This document shows positions 15,866 through 24,278 of a stretch of 32,233 nt of DNA, in pieces; position 1 is the stretch's first letter; every line of letters starts with the position of its first letter. The notes under the pieces are model-generated. The model did no database searches and was not told the origin of the DNA. It was given only the letters and a program-made list of their open reading frames with translations. The position numbers were made by a program, and so were the translations under genes. This DNA comes from an uncultured Prevotellaceae bacterium (GTDB lineage Bacteria; Bacteroidota; Bacteroidia; Bacteroidales; Bacteroidaceae). Where the stretch lies: the NCBI GenBank assembly GCA_902781315.1, contig CACZIT010000036.1:1-32233 (forward strand). The letters run 5' to 3'.

Positions 15866-18529
15866 CTATTCATCCACCAATTCAATGGCTTCATCATCAT
15901 CTGTTATGTCAACAAGAGGGTTGCCCTCTTCTATGTCATTTGACGATTCTTGTTCGTTTTCGTTTATTCCTGCAGTATCTTTTTGGAATTGTTCGTTATT
16001 CTTGAGCCACTGAGCACGGCTTTCCTCGGTCACGGTGGCTTCCAGTTCAGAACTCATTACCTTGCAAACACTGGCGATTACGTCGTTCTTCTTAGTCAAG
16101 TTGATCAGACGCACGCCTTGAGTTGCTCTGCCCATCACTCGGCACTCTGCTACAGCCAAACGAATCACGATGCCACTCTTGTTGATGATCATCAGATCGT
16201 TTTGGTCTGTCACATTCTTAATAGCAACGAGTCTTCCTGTCTTTTCGGTAATATTGAGCGTCTTCACACCCTTACCACCACGGTTGGTCTTGCGGTAGTC
16301 TTCCACCTGTGAGCGCTTGCCGTACCCACTCTCGCTGACCACCATGACGGTTTCGGCCTCAGCATCGTTGACGACAATCATTCCTACTACAGCGTCGTCA
16401 CCACCGTCGAGACGCATACCGCGTACACCTGTGGCAACACGACCCATTGTACGAACAGTATTCTCATGGAATCGAACAGCACGACCATTACGGTTGGCAA
16501 TAATGAGTTCATTCTTGCCATTAGTCAGTCGAACGTCGACAACCTCATCGCCATCAACAATATTGATAGCTATCACACCATTTGTGCGTGGACGCGAGTA
16601 GGCTTCGAGCAGCGTCTTCTTCACAGTTCCGTTTTTGGTGCAGAACACCACGTAGTGGCTGTTGATGAACTCCTCATTTTCAAGTCCACGACCACGAAGA
16701 CGAAGGATGTTATTCACAGCATCGTCAGGCTCGATATTGAGCATATTCTGAATGGCGCGTCCCTTAGAAGTGCGGTCGCCCTCAGGTATCTCATAGCACT
16801 TCAACCAGTAGCAGCGGCCCTTCTTCGTGAAGAACAGCAGTGTCTGGTGCATCGTTGCCGGATATATATATTCGGTGAAATCTTTGTCGCGTGAAGCAGC
16901 ACCCTTAGAACCGACTCCACCACGTGCCTGCTCACGGAATTCAGAAAGCGGTGTACGCTTGATATAGCCAAGATGGCTCACCGTGATAACCACAGGATCG
17001 TTAGGATAGAAGTCCTCAGCGTTGAATTCATGCTCATCAGGAATAATCTCAGTGCGGCGAGCATCGCCGTACTTCTCTTTTACTTCCAAAAGTTCATTCT
17101 TCATAACTTCCTTGCAACGCTCAGGATTGTCAAGAATCTCCTGCAAGCTCTCAATCAGTTTCATCAAGTCGTCATACTCCTGATGCAGCTGATCAACACG
17201 CAGACCTGTCAGTTGCGACAGACGCATATCAACAATGGCCTTCGACTGAACCTCGTCAAGATTGAAGCGACTTTCCAAATTGCGCTGAGCATCAGTAGGC
17301 GTCTTCGACTGGCGAATGATGTGCACCACCTCGTCAATATTATTGACAGCAATAATCAATCCTTCCAAAATATGAGCACGCTCCTGTGCTTTCTTCAAGT
17401 CATAGCGCGTACGGCGGATTGTCACATCATGACGATGTTCCACAAAATATTTCACGCATTCTTTCAGAGAAAGGAGGCGAGGTCTTCCTTTAACGAGTGC
17501 AATGTTATTGACTGAGAATGAGCTCTGTAGCGCTGTCATCTTGAACAGCTTATTCAAAATGACATTGGCATTTGCATCCTTCTTCACGTCGACTACGATA
17601 CGCATGCCCTGACGGCCCGACTCATCGTTTGCATTAGAAATACCTTCAAGCTTGCCTTCCTTGACGAGTTCTGCAATATACTCAATCAGCTGTGCCTTGT
17701 TTACACCGTAAGGAATCTCTGTGATAACGATTTTATCATGCGTATCATGGCTCTCGATCTCAGCCTTCGCACGCAGGATGATGCGACCGCGTCCTGTCTC
17801 ATAAGCATCCTTCACGCCCTGCAGGCCATAAATGTAGGCACCTGTAGGAAAGTCGGGAGCAGGAATGTACTGCATCAGCCCCTCCGTATCAATGTCGGGG
17901 TTGTCGATATAGGCACAACAGCCGTCAATAACTTCTCCAAGATTGTGTGTCGGTATGTTTGTAGCCATACCAACTGCGATACCATTACCACCATTTACTA
18001 GAAGATTGGGCACCTTTGTAGGCATTACGGAAGGCTCTTGCAGGGAGTCGTCGAAGTTATTCACCATGTCAACGGTGTCCTTCTCCAGGTCATCCATAAT
18101 ATGCTCGCCCATCTTAGAAAGACGGCACTCCGTATATCGCATAGCTGCAGCCGAGTCACCGTCAACAGAACCGAAGTTACCTTGTCCATCAACCAGCGTA
18201 TAACGCATGTTCCAATCCTGGGCCATACGAACCAAGGCTCCATATACTGACGAGTCGCCATGGGGATGATACTTACCAAGCACTTCACCCACGACACGTG
18301 CACATTTCTTATATGGTTTGTCACTTGTATTACCAATGCCCGCCATACCATAAAGGATGCGACGGTGAACAGGTTTGAAACCGTCTCTGACATCGGGTAA
18401 GGCGCGAGCCACAATCACCGACATGGAGTAGTCGATGTAAGAGGATTTCATCTCCTCTTCAATGTTGATTTTAATGATTCTGTCATTGTCGATGGTTTGC
18501 ATACCATCAAAAGTCTGATTTTCGTCCAT
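15866..18529 (-). CDS. gyrA: DNA gyrase subunit A
   Basis: This 887-residue type IIA topoisomerase subunit cuts and rejoins DNA with GyrB to introduce negative supercoils. It has [21 protein letters not shown] at 30-50, the quinolone-resistance region [18 protein letters not shown] at 87-104, and the catalytic Tyr132 in RYTECRL. The C-terminal beta-pinwheel contains a GyrA box of the form NRGGKGV, which favours GyrA over ParC. Ser93 corresponds to E. coli Ser83 and is the susceptible residue; the E. coli Asp87 position is Gly97, which I believe is common in this phylum rather than a resistance change. The tail is strongly acidic. A promoter lies upstream, and an exported TPR gene follows. Confidence 0.96.
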   Translation of the reverse strand: MDENQTFDGMQTIDNDRIIKINIEEEMKSSYIDYSMSVIVARALPDVRDGFKPVHRRILYGMAGIGNTSDKPYKKCARVVGEVLGKYHPHGDSSVYGALVRMAQDWNMRYTLVDGQGNFGSVDGDSAAAMRYTECRLSKMGEHIMDDLEKDTVDMVNNFDDSLQEPSVMPTKVPNLLVNGGNGIAVGMATNIPTHNLGEVIDGCCAYIDNPDIDTEGLMQYIPAPDFPTGAYIYGLQGVKDAYETGRGRIILRAKAEIESHDTHDKIVITEIPYGVNKAQLIEYIAELVKEGKLEGISNANDESGRQGMRIVVDVKKDANANVILNKLFKMTALQSSFSVNNIALVKGRPRLLSLKECVKYFVEHRHDVTIRRTRYDLKKAQERAHILEGLIIAVNNIDEVVHIIRQSKTPTDAQRNLESRFNLDEVQSKAIVDMRLSQLTGLRVDQLHQEYDDLMKLIESLQEILDNPERCKEVMKNELLEVKEKYGDARRTEIIPDEHEFNAEDFYPNDPVVITVSHLGYIKRTPLSEFREQARGGVGSKGAASRDKDFTEYIYPATMHQTLLFFTKKGRCYWLKCYEIPEGDRTSKGRAIQNMLNIEPDDAVNNILRLRGRGLENEEFINSHYVVFCTKNGTVKKTLLEAYSRPRTNGVIAINIVDGDEVVDVRLTNGKNELIIANRNGRAVRFHENTVRTMGRVATGVRGMRLDGGDDAVVGMIVVNDAEAETVMVVSESGYGKRSQVEDYRKTNRGGKGVKTLNITEKTGRLVAIKNVTDQNDLMIINKSGIVIRLAVAECRVMGRATQGVRLINLTKKNDVIASVCKVMSSELEATVTEESRAQWLKNNEQFQKDTAGINENEQESSNDIEEGNPLVDITDDDEAIELVDE

Positions 18530-18588
18530 TTTCTTCTAAAATGCCGTTTATTTTCGTTCTAAGCCATTTTGGCTTTGTTTATAGCGTA

Positions 18589-18617
18589 CAAAATTACTAT
18601 TTTTTTGCGACATCAAA
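18589..18617 (-). promoter_or_regulatory. Candidate promoter of gyrA
   Basis: The -7 box TAATTTTG (18596-18589, minus) is clear. The nearest TTTG (18617-18614) is at 17 bp, shorter than usual. A small hairpin (AAGCC/GGCTT, 18561-18575) lies in the leader. Confidence 0.5.
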
Positions 18618-18713
18618 AAACTTTTAGACGCAAAAAAACGCTTTTTCACGAATATTTCAGATTTATTTCATCTTTCTACTTTTTTCCTATGGGCACAACC
18701 CTATAGCTGCCAT

Positions 18714-18875
18714 TTAAGCCACATAGAAATAAGCATAATAAATATACCCCAAAACAGCAAGGACAACAAGGGCCACGATGGCCTTGATCAAGCAGCTTGC
18801 AACTTTTTTGACAATCAGGAAGCCGATAATCACTGCCAACAATGCAATAACATAAAGGATATAATTCTCGCTCAT
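18714..18875 (-). CDS. Small two-segment membrane protein (53 residues)
   Basis: The ATG at 18875 opens a 53-codon frame ending TAA at 18716-18714. The product starts MSENYILYVIALLAVIIGF, followed by LIVKKVASCLIK, then a second hydrophobic stretch (AIVALVVLAVLGYIYYAYFYVA). Two membrane-spanning helices separated by a short basic turn are predicted. It starts 28 bp after the pseudouridine synthase stop and probably shares that transcript. I do not recognise the family; the strong hydrophobic pattern and tidy position make it a likely real gene. Confidence 0.65.
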   Translation of the reverse strand: MSENYILYVIALLAVIIGFLIVKKVASCLIKAIVALVVLAVLGYIYYAYFYVA

Positions 18876-18903
18876 ACGATATTTTTATTTAAATAGGGAA
18901 TGG

Positions 18904-19785
18904 CTACTTGAATAGCATACGGAACTGAGAAGGAATAGGAGTGGAAAACTCCATACGCTCACGAGTTCTTGGATGCCAGAAATTGAGTACGTAAGCATGC
19001 AGACAAAGGCGATGCAGCGGATCGTCACCATTGCCGTACTTGGGATCACCACAAACAGGATGCCCCATATCTGCCGAATGCACACGAATCTGATTCTTAC
19101 GCCCCGTTTCCAACTGATACTCCACGAGAGAATGATCTGTAGTTCTGTCGATAACGTGGAAATGGGTTACGGCATATTTACCTCCATTATCCACTGGCGA
19201 TGAATAGGTCACATAAGCTTTGTTATCTTTCAGCCAGTTGGCAATGGTGCCTTCGTCGTCAACAATTTCTCCACTGACGACAGCCACATACCGCCTGTCA
19301 TATACAATGTCATGCCAATTATGCTCCAGTATCTGCTCTGTATCCATATCTTTGGCATACACCATCAGGCCACTTGTATCCCTGTCGAGACGATGCACGA
19401 CATGGGCACGGCATTTTTGGCCTGAGCGCTTGAAATAGTCATCTAACACCGACTTCACATTCAGCGACCGGTGACCGGCAGCCATTGACAAGATGCCGAT
19501 GTTCTTTTCCACAACGACAAGCCAACGATCTTCATATACGATTTTCACATAACGACTCTTGAACGTATCGTTACGCTTCGTTTTGCTAACAGACACATGC
19601 ATGCCAGCCTGCAAGGGAAAGTCGAACTGAGTGACAACCTTTCCGTTGACTTTGATTCCTCTACCCTGCAAAGTAGCCTTTACCTTACTTTTACTCCCTT
19701 TCAGATTGGCAATAAGCCACTCAAGAAGAGGAGCATCTTCGTGTACTTCGTAATGATCGTAACGGTCCTGCGGATTGTTATACAT
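18904..19785 (-). CDS. RluA-family rRNA pseudouridine synthase
   Basis: This 293-residue protein has an N-terminal S4-like RNA-binding segment (LLEWLIANLKGSKSKVKATLQGRGIKVNGK, about 20-49 in two stretches) and a catalytic domain containing VVHRLDRDTSGLMVYAK with catalytic Asp134. LETGRKNQIRVHSADMGHPVCGD is the second family motif. It would isomerise uridines in rRNA, or possibly tRNA; the exact site cannot be told from sequence alone. It lies 26 bp after manC and precedes a small membrane protein. Confidence 0.9.
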   Translation of the reverse strand: MYNNPQDRYDHYEVHEDAPLLEWLIANLKGSKSKVKATLQGRGIKVNGKVVTQFDFPLQAGMHVSVSKTKRNDTFKSRYVKIVYEDRWLVVVEKNIGILSMAAGHRSLNVKSVLDDYFKRSGQKCRAHVVHRLDRDTSGLMVYAKDMDTEQILEHNWHDIVYDRRYVAVVSGEIVDDEGTIANWLKDNKAYVTYSSPVDNGGKYAVTHFHVIDRTTDHSLVEYQLETGRKNQIRVHSADMGHPVCGDPKYGNGDDPLHRLCLHAYVLNFWHPRTRERMEFSTPIPSQFRMLFK

Positions 19786-19811
19786 ATATTATAATATACT
19801 AACTGTTTATG

Positions 19812-20879
19812 TCATTCTTCACCTGAAAACTGCTTGATGCGTTGCTCCTCGCTGAGTTTGCATATAAGAAGCGTTCCATCTTTCTCTGCAACGATGTATC
19901 CATCCAGCCCCTGCACCACGACCTTTTTACTTTCTGTGGCATGTATGATGCAATTATGACTGTCAAAGACTGAAATGTCGTTGCCGATAAGGGAATTGCC
20001 ATAGAGGTCATGACGAGTATGCGACAGCAACGAACCCCACGTCCCTAAGTCACTCCAACCGAAATCAGCAGGACATACGAATATTTCATCGGCCTTCTCC
20101 ATGATAGCATAGTCAACGGAGATGCTTTCACACTCAGGGTAGAGCCGGTCTATTTGTTCTTGCTCTTCCGGAGTACCGTAAAAGCCCTGCAATCCCTCAA
20201 AGATCTTACTGATGGCAGGCTGATAAATGCGGAAAGCATTGACGATGGTCGATACACTCCAGATGAAAATACCAGCATTCCAAAAATAATTGTTTTGCTG
20301 AATATAGCGTAAGGCTGTAGCCAAGTCTGGTTTTTCACGGAAAGAGTCAACTCGGTAAATACTTTTGTTTCTCGGAGAACTGGAAGTCAAGTCTGCCTGT
20401 ATGTATCCATACCCTGTTTCCGGACGGTTTGGCTTCATACCCAGCGTGACAATAGCATCGGTTTGGCTTGTGAAACTCATGCAAGAAACGATGACGCGAC
20501 GGAACTCCTCTTCATTGGTGACAATATGATCGCTGGGGGTAACGACAACATTCGCCTTCGGATCCAGCGTCTTAATACGCCAACTGACATAGGCTATACA
20601 AGGCGCCGTATTTCTTCTACATGGTTCCAGAAGGATGTTTTCTCGTGGAACTTCTGGCAACTGTTCGCATACTATATCTGCATAGCGTCGATTGGTTACA
20701 ACCCACACATTTTCCGGATTGCAGATACTACGGAAACGCTCATAGGTAAGTTGCAACAGCGAACGGCCCACTCCAAGCACATCAATGAATTGCTTCGGAC
20801 GTTCAGCAGTACTCATAGGCCAGAATCTGCTGCCCACTCCACCTGCCATGATAACCAGATGATTGTTCTTTTGTGCCAT
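19812..20879 (-). CDS. manC: Mannose-1-phosphate guanylyltransferase
   Basis: This 355-residue nucleotidyltransferase carries the pyrophosphorylase signature MAGGVGSRFWPMSTAERPKQF near residues 11-31. Further family marks are VVTPSDHIV, GYGYIQ, FREKPD, YFWNAGIFIW and DYAIMEKADEIFVCPADFGWSDLGTWGS. It makes GDP-mannose from mannose-1-phosphate and GTP for surface polysaccharides. It has no fused phosphomannose isomerase domain, fitting the short form. It is the first gene of a unit with the pseudouridine synthase. A -7 box lies 51 bp upstream. Confidence 0.93.
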   Translation of the reverse strand: MAQKNNHLVIMAGGVGSRFWPMSTAERPKQFIDVLGVGRSLLQLTYERFRSICNPENVWVVTNRRYADIVCEQLPEVPRENILLEPCRRNTAPCIAYVSWRIKTLDPKANVVVTPSDHIVTNEEEFRRVIVSCMSFTSQTDAIVTLGMKPNRPETGYGYIQADLTSSSPRNKSIYRVDSFREKPDLATALRYIQQNNYFWNAGIFIWSVSTIVNAFRIYQPAISKIFEGLQGFYGTPEEQEQIDRLYPECESISVDYAIMEKADEIFVCPADFGWSDLGTWGSLLSHTRHDLYGNSLIGNDISVFDSHNCIIHATESKKVVVQGLDGYIVAEKDGTLLICKLSEEQRIKQFSGEE

Positions 20880-20929
20880 ATAGAAGAGTCTTTGGGTGAA
20901 TGAATCTATTTCCTATATAAAAAGTTCTG

Positions 20930-20957
20930 CAAAATTAAGAAAAATAATTGTCACAAA
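20930..20957 (-). promoter_or_regulatory. Candidate promoter of manC
   Basis: The -7 TAATTTTG (20937-20930, minus) matches consensus; the nearest TTTG (20957-20954) is at a short 16-bp spacing. Confidence 0.45.
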
Positions 20958-20987
20958 AGAATCTTTATACGAAAAATGACGAAAAAT

Positions 20988-21335
20988 TTAAAAAAGTGGC
21001 AAAGAAAGCTCCAGAGAATCAGTAGAATCCGATGAAGACAACCCATCGTTTTCGCCCGTGTGTTCCTTAAACTGAAGCACCAACTGCTGACTTTGCTGAT
21101 TGGCCAGGTTCAGGCAGTATACCCCCCTGAGGGAAGTGCGAGTGATCAGTGAAGTAGGAAGCTTTGAATTTTTCTGTAAATACTGCAACACATATTCATG
21201 AACACTGTTGTAATCAACAGGATTGAAGAACGAATTGCACGCATTGAACACGTGGCGTGAGATTTTCTGTACAGAAATTCCCTCGCTACCTGCTTCAAGG
21301 AGTACTTGCAATATTTCCTTGTCGTATTCGTTCAT
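20988..21335 (-). CDS. Conserved Bacteroidota protein of unknown function, possible winged helix
   Basis: This 115-residue protein is read from the ATG at 21335 (MNEYDKEILQVLLEAGSEG). An upstream in-frame start at 21383 would fall in the preceding terminator hairpin and is rejected. The first half (ILQVLLEAGSEGISVQKISRHVFNACN, in pieces) has the pattern of a helix-turn-helix, and VHEYVLQYLQKN and TSLRGVYCLN could form the wing. The C-terminal tail is Ser- and Asp-rich. It follows the H1-tailed winged-helix gene across a terminator, so it may depend on read-through or on a promoter I cannot see. DNA binding is inference only. Confidence 0.7.
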   Translation of the reverse strand: MNEYDKEILQVLLEAGSEGISVQKISRHVFNACNSFFNPVDYNSVHEYVLQYLQKNSKLPTSLITRTSLRGVYCLNLANQQSQQLVLQFKEHTGENDGLSSSDSTDSLELSLPLF

Positions 21336-21368
21336 CAGTTGTTCTCGTTGCCTATATAATACAAAAAA

Positions 21369-21407
21369 AGAGAGCTGTAACAAAGATTTCCCTTATTGCA
21401 GCTCTCT
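21369..21407 (-). terminator. Intrinsic terminator after the H1-tailed winged-helix gene
   Basis: AGAGAGCTG (21369-21377) pairs with CAGCTCTCT (21399-21407); on the minus strand the stem is followed by CTTTTTTTG, a good U-tract. Confidence 0.8.
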
Positions 21408-21432
21408 ATAAAACTTTTCGTTCGCAATGCTA

Positions 21433-21723
21433 TTAAGCAAGTGCTACGAGATTGTTCTCACCTTTCACCTTGCCCTCCTTGAAGAGCCAGCCGATTCCGA
21501 GGTAAACCTCCTCGGTTGCAATCTTTGCAGTTTTAGCAATCTCAGCAACAGTCAGTGCCTTGCCAGCAGCGGCGAGAGCCTGATAAACGTCACCAGCCTT
21601 GAAGCCAACGTTCTCTGCGTTGATTGCGACTTCTACCTTCTTTGCAGCTGCCTTCTTTGCGGGAGCTTTCTTCTCAGCTGCTGCCTTAGGAGCAGCTTTT
21701 GTCGTTGTTTTCTTTTCTGCCAT
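21433..21723 (-). CDS. Winged-helix protein (DUF2582-like) with histone-H1-like Lys/Ala tail
   Basis: This 96-residue protein has two parts. Residues 1-29 are almost only Lys, Ala, Thr and Pro (KKTTTKAAPKAAAEKK, then APAKKAAAKK), like the tails of eukaryotic H1 and bacterial histone-like proteins. Residues 36-96 form a small winged helix (GDVYQALAAAGKALTVAEIAK, then EEVYLGIGWLFKEGKVKGE) of the DUF2582 type. A non-specific DNA-binding or nucleoid role is plausible but inferred. A -7 box and a strong terminator make it a monocistronic unit between aspS and the next gene, suggesting abundant expression. Confidence 0.85.
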   Translation of the reverse strand: MAEKKTTTKAAPKAAAEKKAPAKKAAAKKVEVAINAENVGFKAGDVYQALAAAGKALTVAEIAKTAKIATEEVYLGIGWLFKEGKVKGENNLVALA

Positions 21724-21784
21724 AATTACTTTACAAATTAATAAAAATGTTGTATCCTTTTTAACAACCTTATTTATTTGCGTG

Positions 21785-21792
21785 CAAAATTA
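21785..21792 (-). promoter_or_regulatory. -7 box upstream of the H1-tailed winged-helix gene
   Basis: TAATTTTG on the minus strand (21792-21785), 61 nt before the ATG. No TTTG at the usual spacing was found (nearest at 14 bp), so it is partial. Confidence 0.45.
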
Positions 21793-21840
21793 CGACAAAA
21801 TGTTGACAAAAAGCCTTTACTCCAAGGAAACATCCAGAAA

Positions 21841-23610
21841 CTACTCGTTTTCTTGATTTAGGTCAAGACGAATCTGCAATTCCTCTAATTGTTTGATATC
21901 CAGTTCGCTAGGAGCATCAAGCATAACGTCGCGTCCGGAGTTATTTTTCGGGAAGGCGATGCAGTCGCGAATCGAGTCCAAACCAGCCATAATGCTCACG
22001 AAGCGATCAAGACCGAAAGCCAGACCTGCATGAGGCGGCGCTCCATACTTGAAGGCGTTGATCAGGAAGCCGAACTGAGCCATTGCACGCTCGGGCGTAA
22101 AGCCAAGGATCTCAAACATCTTCTCCTGCAACTTGCCGTCGTGGATACGCAGCGAGCCGCCACCCACTTCGATGCCGTTGCAAACGAAGTCATAGGCCAC
22201 GGCACGCACCTTCTCAGGAGCGGTGTCAAGCAGTGGGATGTCGTCGGGATTGGGCAGGGTAAACGGATGGTGCGTAGCCATGAGACGCTGCTCTTCGTCG
22301 CTCCACTCAAACAGGGGGAAGTCAACAATCCACAAGCACTCGAAACGGTTCTTGTCGCGCAGTCCAAGACGGTCACCCATCTCCAGACGCAACGTGCAGA
22401 GCTGAACGCGGGTCTTGTTGGCATTGTCGCCACTGAGGATAAGCACGAGGTCGCCGTCCTTGGCACCCATCACTTCCTTCAGCTTCTGCCAAACCTCGGG
22501 TTCGTAGAACTTGTCGACAGACGACTTCACTGTGCCGTCCTCGTTGAACTTCACGTAGACGAGGCCCTTGGCACCCACCTGCGGGCGCTTCACGAAGTCT
22601 GTCAGCTGGTCAAGTTGCTTGCGGGTATAGTTGGCACATCCAGGTACGCAGATACCACCGATATACTCAGCTTCGTTGAACACGGGGAAGGAGCCAGTAC
22701 CCTTGAGCACATCCATCAGCTCTACGAACTCCATGCCGAAACGAAGGTCGGGCTTGTCGGAACCGAAGCGACGCATGGCCTCATGCCACGTCATCTGCTG
22801 AAGTTTCTCAGGCAGGTCGACGCCACGTATCTCCTTGAAGAGGTAGCGGGCCATGTCCTCGAAAATCTGGAGCACATCCTCCTGGTCGGCAAACGACATC
22901 TCGCAGTCAATCTGCGTGAACTCCGGCTGGCGGTCGGCGCGCAGGTCTTCGTCACGGAAGCACTTGGCTATCTGGAAGTAGCGGTCGAAGCCGCTGACCA
23001 TGAGCAGCTGCTTCAGCGTCTGCGGGCTCTGAGGCAGAGCATAGAACTGGCCGGGATTCATGCGCGAGGGCACCACGAAGTCGCGTGCGCCTTCGGGTGT
23101 TGAACCTATAAGGATTGGGGTCTCCACCTCAATGAACTGTCTGGAATCCAGGAAATTGCGGATGAGGATAGTCATCTTGTGACGCAGCTCCAGATTCTTG
23201 CGCACGCAGTTGCGACGCAGGTCCAGATAGCGATACTTCATGCGCAGCTCGTCGCCGCCGTCGGTGTTGTCCTCAATGGTGAAAGGCGGTGTCTGGCTCT
23301 CGCTGAGCACATTCAGCTCAGAGACAAGCAACTCGATGTCACCTGTAGTCATCTTGGCATTCTTCGACTGACGCTCACTCACTTCGCCAACTACCTGTAC
23401 GCACCACTCGCGTCCCATTTTGTTGGCACGTTCACAAAGAGCTGCATCTTTCGACTCGTCGAAGACCAACTGTGTAATACCATAGCGATCGCGCAAGTCA
23501 ACAAAGGTCATACCACCCATCTTGCGCACTCGCTGTACCCATCCTGCCAGCTTCACTTGCTTGCCAGCGTCCGAGAGTCGTAGCTCTCCACACGTATTTG
23601 TTCTATACAT
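21841..23610 (-). CDS. aspS: Aspartyl-tRNA synthetase
   Basis: This 589-residue class II synthetase of bacterial size charges tRNA-Asp. The N-terminal OB-fold anticodon domain starts [19 protein letters not shown]. Motif 2 is [19 protein letters not shown], and motif 3 is in [16 protein letters not shown] near the C-terminus. The central insertion (GAD domain) typical of bacterial AspRS is present around residues 290-420. The sequence [17 protein letters not shown] is also typical. The gene has its own promoter about 30 nt upstream. I cannot judge from sequence whether it is discriminating or also charges tRNA-Asn. Confidence 0.96.
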   Translation of the reverse strand: MYRTNTCGELRLSDAGKQVKLAGWVQRVRKMGGMTFVDLRDRYGITQLVFDESKDAALCERANKMGREWCVQVVGEVSERQSKNAKMTTGDIELLVSELNVLSESQTPPFTIEDNTDGGDELRMKYRYLDLRRNCVRKNLELRHKMTILIRNFLDSRQFIEVETPILIGSTPEGARDFVVPSRMNPGQFYALPQSPQTLKQLLMVSGFDRYFQIAKCFRDEDLRADRQPEFTQIDCEMSFADQEDVLQIFEDMARYLFKEIRGVDLPEKLQQMTWHEAMRRFGSDKPDLRFGMEFVELMDVLKGTGSFPVFNEAEYIGGICVPGCANYTRKQLDQLTDFVKRPQVGAKGLVYVKFNEDGTVKSSVDKFYEPEVWQKLKEVMGAKDGDLVLILSGDNANKTRVQLCTLRLEMGDRLGLRDKNRFECLWIVDFPLFEWSDEEQRLMATHHPFTLPNPDDIPLLDTAPEKVRAVAYDFVCNGIEVGGGSLRIHDGKLQEKMFEILGFTPERAMAQFGFLINAFKYGAPPHAGLAFGLDRFVSIMAGLDSIRDCIAFPKNNSGRDVMLDAPSELDIKQLEELQIRLDLNQENE

Positions 23611-23640
23611 ATTATATATAATATATTAATTTTCAAACCG

Positions 23641-23671
23641 CAAAATTACAACTTTTTCCCGAAATGGCAAA
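23641..23671 (-). promoter_or_regulatory. Promoter of aspS
   Basis: Minus strand: TTTG (23671-23668), 19 bp, TAATTTTG (23648-23641). The AT-rich stretch up to the ATG at 23610 is the leader. Confidence 0.7.
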
Positions 23672-23720
23672 AGAAAATGTGCCTTCTTCTGTTATTTACT
23701 CTTAAAAAACACTCCTTTTC

Positions 23721-23752
23721 TTGCCTTTTATTAAACAAATAAAGTAACTTTG
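23721..23752 (+). promoter_or_regulatory. Promoter of the DUF1573 gene
   Basis: The -7 box TAACTTTG (23745-23752) is preceded at about 21 bp by TTG (23721-23723). It is 34 nt before the ATG. Confidence 0.6.
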
Positions 23753-23786
23753 CGTCGAAAATAATAAAAACAAACATTTAGAAGAT

Positions 23787-24182
23787 ATGAAAAAGATTCT
23801 ATTGATGGCCTTTATGCTGGTGGCATGCATCAGTTTTGCTTCTGCTCAGGCAAAGCAGGCCCAAATTAGGTTCGACAAGGTGTCACACAACTTCGGCACC
23901 TTCTCAGAGTCAACCCCCGTACAGGAGTGCACCTTCACATTCAAGAATGCCGGTGATGCTCCTCTCGTCATCAATCAGGCTGTTGCCTCTTGCGGCTGCA
24001 CGGTACCTGCCTACACGAAGGAACCTATCGCTCCTGGCAAGTCCGGAGAGATAAAGGTAACCTACAATGGTAAAGGAAAATTCCCCGGCCACTTCAAGAA
24101 GAGCATTACCGTTCGCACCAACGGACAGCCCGAGATGACACGTCTTTACATCGAGGGAACTATGGAGGAGGCAAAACAATAA
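23787..24182 (+). CDS. Secreted DUF1573 domain protein
   Basis: This 131-residue protein has a signal peptide (MKKILLMAFMLVACISFASAQ) and a single DUF1573 Ig-like domain: VSHNFGTFSES, then CTFTFKNAGDAPLVI, then ASCGCTVPAYTKEPIAPGKSG. The SCGCT pair of cysteines is the family hallmark. These proteins are abundant exported proteins of Bacteroidota; their molecular role is unknown. It is monocistronic, with its own promoter and a very strong terminator. Confidence 0.92.
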   Translation: MKKILLMAFMLVACISFASAQAKQAQIRFDKVSHNFGTFSESTPVQECTFTFKNAGDAPLVINQAVASCGCTVPAYTKEPIAPGKSGEIKVTYNGKGKFPGHFKKSITVRTNGQPEMTRLYIEGTMEEAKQ

Positions 24183-24220
24183 GTTCTCCCCGATAAGACT
24201 TAATCCATAACGATATTACG

Positions 24221-24264
24221 AAGAGTGGGTGTGTCAACTTGACACACCCACTCTTCTTTTTTTA
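24221..24264 (+). terminator. Strong terminator of the DUF1573 gene, may also serve the convergent GH127 gene
   Basis: A perfect 17-bp stem (24221-24237 with 24241-24257), built on GAAGAGTGGGTGTGTCA, has a 3-nt loop and is followed by seven T residues on the plus strand. It lies between convergent genes and may stop transcription from both sides, though the minus side lacks a T-tract. Confidence 0.9.
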
Positions 24265-24278
24265 TTGTTACCTTTCTT

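Noticed and set aside
15866-18529. Quinolone-resistance change in GyrA (Gly97 at the E. coli Asp87 position)
   Set aside because: The key Ser93 is intact and Gly at the second position is probably the native residue in this phylum, so resistance is not indicated.
18600-18660. Possible terminator made by the two GCAAAAAAACGC-like stretches downstream of the small membrane gene
   Set aside because: The stretches are direct, not inverted, and cannot form a stem.
21889-23103. 404-codon plus-strand frame opposite aspS
   Set aside because: It is a shadow of the strongly conserved aspS on the other strand, with no family features.
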